NCBI RefSeq assembly: GCF_958350005.1
Contig: NZ_CATWFF010000091.1
Span: forward strand, 1 to 8,217
Length of the DNA: 8,217 bases
Source: an uncultured Megasphaera sp.
GTDB lineage: Bacteria > Bacillota > Negativicutes > Veillonellales > Megasphaeraceae
Direction: 5' to 3'
Shown piece after piece: positions 6,601 to 8,217 of this stretch; positions within the stretch are counted from its first letter, which is position 1, and the number at the start of each line of letters is the position of its first letter. The notes under the pieces are model-generated. The model saw only the letters and a list, made by a program, of their open reading frames with translations. It was not told where the DNA came from and ran no database searches. The position numbers were made by a program, and so were the translations under genes.

Positions 6601-7975
6601 TGGCAAAGGTATCCAGGAAGGAGCCGCAGCCGGAAGAGCAGGCTTCGTTGAGGAGAATGTCTTCGATGTGACCGTCTTTCAGGCGGCTGCATTTCATGTC
6701 CTGTCCGCCAATGTCGAGGATAAAGTCTACATCCGGGCAAAAATGGGCAGCTGCCTGGTAATGAGCGATCGTTTCGACTTCGCCCAGATCCAGGTGGAGT
6801 GCTTCTTTAAGCAGTGCTTCGCCGTAGCCCGTAATGCCGGCTTTGGCAATGAATGCGTCTTTGGGAAGCTGGCTGTATACGTCTTCAATGATCTGCTGTG
6901 CTGCTTTCAGCGGACTGCCTTCATTGTTTTGATAGTGTTCGTATAAGATTTTATTGTCGTCACTGAGCAGGACTGCTTTAATCGTCGTCGATCCGGCATC
7001 CATTCCCAGATAGGCCGGGCCGCTGTACGAGACCAGGTCGCCGTAGGGCACTGTATGCCGGGCATGGCGGGCCTGGAACTGGCGCAGTTCTTCTTCTGAA
7101 GTGAACAGCGGTTCCATGCGGTCTGATTTGGCCAGTGACGTTTCATCGACATTCTTCAGCTGACCCATGAGATTCATAAAGGACAAGGGCTTATTGTCGA
7201 AACTGCCGAGGGCTGCGCCAATAGCGACGTAGACCTGTGCGTTTTCCGGGGCAATGACCTGATCTTCGCCGAGATGGAGAGTCTTGGCAAACTGGCGGCG
7301 CAGCTGCGGCAAATAGGTCAGCGGGCCGCCGAGAAAGCAGACTGTGCCTTTAATGGGACGGCCGCAGGCCAGTCCCGTAATGGTCTGAAAGACGATGGAC
7401 TGGAATACGGAAGCAGCCACGTTTTCCTTGCTGGCTCCTTCATTGAGGAGGGCCTGAATATCCGTTTTAGCGAAGACCCCGCAGCGGGCAGCAATGGGAT
7501 ACAGCGTATCAGATTGTTCCGCTAGCTCGTTCAGGCCGCTGGCATCGGTATGGAGCAATGTAGCCATCTGATCGATAAAGGCACCGGTGCCGCCGGCGCA
7601 GTTGCCGTTCATGCGGTGTTCGTTGCCGCCGGTCAGATAGGTGATTTTGGCATCTTCACCGCCGAGCTCGATAATGACATCGGCCTGGGGATAGTACGTG
7701 CGGACTGCTTTGGTGCCGGCAATGACTTCCTGCACGAAGGTCACTCCTAAATATTCAGCCAGGGCAATGCCGCCTGATCCGGTAATGGCCAGGGTAATCT
7801 GCCGGTTGCCAAATACTTCATAGGCATTTTGGAGCAAATCCCATACTTTTTGGCGTATATCCGTATAATGACGGACATAGCATGCGTGAAGGCATTGTCT
7901 GGCGTCATTCAGGACGGCAATTTTTACTGTCGTCGAGCCAATATCAATGCCAATATGTAATATATCTTCTTTCAT
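3668..7975 (-). CDS. Fused double 2-hydroxyacyl-CoA dehydratase activator (BcrAD/BadFG ATPase) and dehydratase-like iron-sulfur protein
   Basis: A 1435-residue cytoplasmic protein; positions below count from the GTG three codons earlier. Two ASKHA ATPase modules come first. Module 1 (about 8-262) has IDIGSTT (13-19), ELGGEDAK (106-113), Cys129 in NCAGGTGAF and Cys168 in RCGVF. Module 2 (about 324-580) has MDAGSTT (328-334), DIGGQDMK (424-431), Cys449 in NEACSSGCGSF and Cys488 in RCTVF. The cysteine pairs match the [4Fe-4S] ligands of the HgdC activator, with 39-residue spacing in both. A CxxCxxxC cluster (611, 614, 618) plus Cys637 follows. Next is a DUF2229-type region (about 676-985) with ACYPA (727-731), CGRPYH (865-870) and NSFGCGLDAI (937-946). 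The final part (about 1014-1438) repeats DACYPA (1062-1067) and adds GGCCRATNY (1096-1104) and PWACLPNHVTGKG (1355-1367). Activators of this family use ATP to inject a low-potential electron into a dehydratase or reductase; the substrate here is unknown. No CoA-pathway gene lies beside it. Large fusions like this are known in anaerobes but poorly characterised. Confidence 0.9.
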   Translation of the reverse strand: MKEDILHIGIDIGSTTVKIAVLNDARQCLHACYVRHYTDIRQKVWDLLQNAYEVFGNRQITLAITGSGGIALAEYLGVTFVQEVIAGTKAVRTYYPQADVIIELGGEDAKITYLTGGNEHRMNGNCAGGTGAFIDQMATLLHTDASGLNELAEQSDTLYPIAARCGVFAKTDIQALLNEGASKENVAASVFQSIVFQTITGLACGRPIKGTVCFLGGPLTYLPQLRRQFAKTLHLGEDQVIAPENAQVYVAIGAALGSFDNKPLSFMNLMGQLKNVDETSLAKSDRMEPLFTSEEELRQFQARHARHTVPYGDLVSYSGPAYLGMDAGSTTIKAVLLSDDNKILYEHYQNNEGSPLKAAQQIIEDVYSQLPKDAFIAKAGITGYGEALLKEALHLDLGEVETIAHYQAAAHFCPDVDFILDIGGQDMKCSRLKDGHIEDILLNEACSSGCGSFLDTFAKSLNLSIEEFSKAALLAKSPIDLGSRCTVFMNSKVKQAQKEGATMADISAGLSYSVIKNAMYKVIKVKDPEKLGKHIVVQGGTFYNDAVLRAFEKLLGRQVIRPAIAGLMGAFGMGLLCRNAYHADQTPSALLRPAELSQLSVTTSIRHCGKCTNNCLLTVNTFNDGRSFITGNRCERGAAGSTTGRKKALPNLYKTKYNLLFNRYKPLEQGPRGTVGIPRVLNMYEDYPFWFTFFTHLGYTVVLSDPSSKELFEKAMDTVPSDSACYPAKLVHGHIENLLEKGVDRIFYPCIQNGPAEGSKDNTFNCPMVMSYPEVIRHNMIERLSDTNTLYLCPFLPLHDKKRIVPRLQEELRAWNVDKHAVKEAALAAWDEEESYKQTYRDLTRKTLEHLEKTGERAIVLCGRPYHIDPEINHGIPELINSLGLAVLSEDGVAAMGDMPGDLRVVDQWSYHSRLYRAAQYIVDHPNLELVELNSFGCGLDAIVADQVQEILAQGHKIHTLLKIDEGSNLGAIRIRLRSLLFVMNHRQKQAIPDHPYSYHKAIFTKEDKKTNVILAPSMTPIHFPMFKAAFAHEGYHLEILPHQGQKAIDTGLAYVHNDACYPAIMSLGQIITALKSGNYDLKHTSVIISQTGGCCRATNYIGMIRKALADANMPDVSILSLTTKGLNKQPGFQPHIGFWHRLVMAMIYGDALQQVLYRTRPYEKVKGTAEKLFKKWQDKFAYDLLKADVGTFKKNIRTMITEFDNIDMSEEKKPRIGLVGEIYVKFHPIANNHIVRMIEDEGGEIIVSGLADFFMYGFLDAQFRRKYLSGSLLSSLASKSLVKLLEWYRKPYSEAVAKSRHFDPITSIYDIADEAKEYLSLGHVAGEGWFLTGDMIDLIKRGAKNIVCLQPWACLPNHVTGKGMIKTLKAAFPDTNIVAIDYDPSASSVNQTNRLKLMLTTTFEGIRETVNTAAKPAIPFLKGVRINSTLNAEK

Positions 7976-7980
7976 ACGTA

Positions 7981-7987
7981 TCACCTT
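7981..7987 (-). promoter_or_regulatory. Shine-Dalgarno site of the giant activase gene
   Basis: AAGGTGA on the minus strand, 5 nt before the ATG at 7975-7973. An in-frame GTG at 7984 lies inside this site and has no Shine-Dalgarno of its own, so I choose the ATG; the protein then starts MKEDILHIGIDIG, close to the usual activator N-terminus. Confidence 0.75.
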
Positions 7988-8005
7988 ATCGGCTGTAAAG
8001 CCGAT
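7988..8005 (-). promoter_or_regulatory. Hairpin abutting the ribosome binding site
   Basis: A perfect 7-bp stem, ATCGGCT with AGCCGAT, and a 4-nt loop (7995-7998). On the minus-strand mRNA it ends at the base directly before the AAGG of the Shine-Dalgarno. There is no T-run, so it is not a terminator. It could modulate ribosome access or mRNA stability; no known riboswitch is recognised in the short leader. Confidence 0.5.
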
Positions 8006-8068
8006 CTTTCTGTATATAGTAAGGCATCAGGGGCGACATAGTCGGCACCTGAAAATATTCTACACTAT

Positions 8069-8096
8069 ATTGTACCATATGGAAGCAAAACTGTAA
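8069..8096 (-). promoter_or_regulatory. Candidate promoter of the giant activase gene
   Basis: The minus strand shows -35-like TTACAG (8096-8091), a 16-bp spacer, and -10 TACAAT (8074-8069) preceded by TGG, forming an extended -10 (TGnTAnnnT). Transcription would start near 8062, giving a leader of about 85 nt. The -10 is good and the -35 is four of six. Confidence 0.5.
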
Positions 8097-8130
8097 GGGT
8101 TTGACAAGAAATTTTGTTAATACGGAATAA

Positions 8131-8160
8131 AAATTAATTGCTTCACTATATGACTGTCAA
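8131..8160 (-). promoter_or_regulatory. Possible second upstream promoter
   Basis: A perfect -35 TTGACA (8160-8155) on the minus strand has only a weak -10, TAATTT (8136-8131), at an 18-bp spacing. It could be an alternative or activator-dependent promoter for the giant gene, or chance in AT-rich DNA. Confidence 0.25.
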
Positions 8161-8173
8161 AGAGTTTCTGTAC

Positions 8174-8202
8174 TTCTTTTGCTGCGCCATCTATGATACA
8201 AT
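8174..8202 (+). promoter_or_regulatory. Possible divergent promoter
   Basis: The plus strand has an extended -10, TGATACAAT (8194/8195-8202), with a weak TTCTTT at -35 (8174-8179, 17-bp spacer). It would drive a rightward gene beginning beyond the window. No start codon with a Shine-Dalgarno is seen before the end, so this is tentative. Confidence 0.25.
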
Positions 8203-8217
8203 AAAATATAACATAAT

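Noticed and set aside
6230..6946. 238-codon open frame on the plus strand inside the giant gene
   Set aside because: Antisense shadow of the second ATPase module, with no ribosome binding site or recognisable motif.
7976..7984. GTG start at 7984 for the giant protein
   Set aside because: The GTG is part of the AAGGTGA Shine-Dalgarno that serves the ATG at 7975.
8101..8130. Plus-strand promoter from TTGACA at 8101-8106
   Set aside because: Perfect -35 but no acceptable -10 hexamer at 15-19 bp spacing.

Overview
The window carries five protein genes, all on the minus strand, in two transcription units. Reading in the direction of transcription, from high to low coordinates, they are a very large fused (R)-2-hydroxyacyl-CoA dehydratase activator/dehydratase-like iron-sulfur protein (7975-3668), a long stem-loop terminator, and then the high-affinity phosphate uptake operon pstS-pstC-pstA-pstB (3429-75). 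I found no RNA genes, CRISPR arrays or intact mobile elements.

The sequence suggests an anaerobic low-to-mid-GC Firmicute. Coding regions are roughly half G+C, spacers are AT-rich, Shine-Dalgarno sites are strong (AAGGAGG type), and the phosphate-binding protein is a lipoprotein. The giant ATPase/dehydratase-like fusion is typical of strict anaerobes. A Negativicutes member such as a Megasphaera or Veillonella relative would fit, but that placement rests on general impression and not on a search.

Layout: 1-38 is a stem-loop with a T-run on the plus strand, most likely the terminator of a convergent gene lying to the left and possibly also closing the pst operon. 75-3429 is the pst operon, tightly packed: an 18-nt gap between pstS and pstC, a 4-nt ATGA overlap between pstC and pstA, and a 2-nt gap between pstA and pstB. 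3430-3667 is a 238-bp control region. It holds a near-consensus sigma-70/sigma-A promoter, four heptamer direct repeats at an exact 11-bp period just upstream (a PhoB/PhoP-type box), and the terminator of the upstream gene. 3668-7975 is the giant gene. 7976-8217 is a non-coding leader with candidate promoters in both directions and a hairpin touching the ribosome binding site.

How the genes work together: PstS captures phosphate outside the membrane, PstC and PstA form the channel, and PstB supplies ATP hydrolysis. The promoter layout says the operon is switched on by a Pho two-component system when phosphate is scarce. No phoU follows pstB in the window. The giant gene is transcriptionally separate. 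It appears to combine, in one chain, two activator ATPase modules and two cysteine-bearing dehydratase-like modules. Its electron donor and substrate cannot be read from the sequence.

The observations I rate highest are the doubly duplicated architecture of the giant protein, with its four predicted cluster cysteines in one chain; the four-repeat Pho box; the replaced Arg and Glu in the PstA RAxGETAP-type motif; and an unusual internal repeat in PstS.
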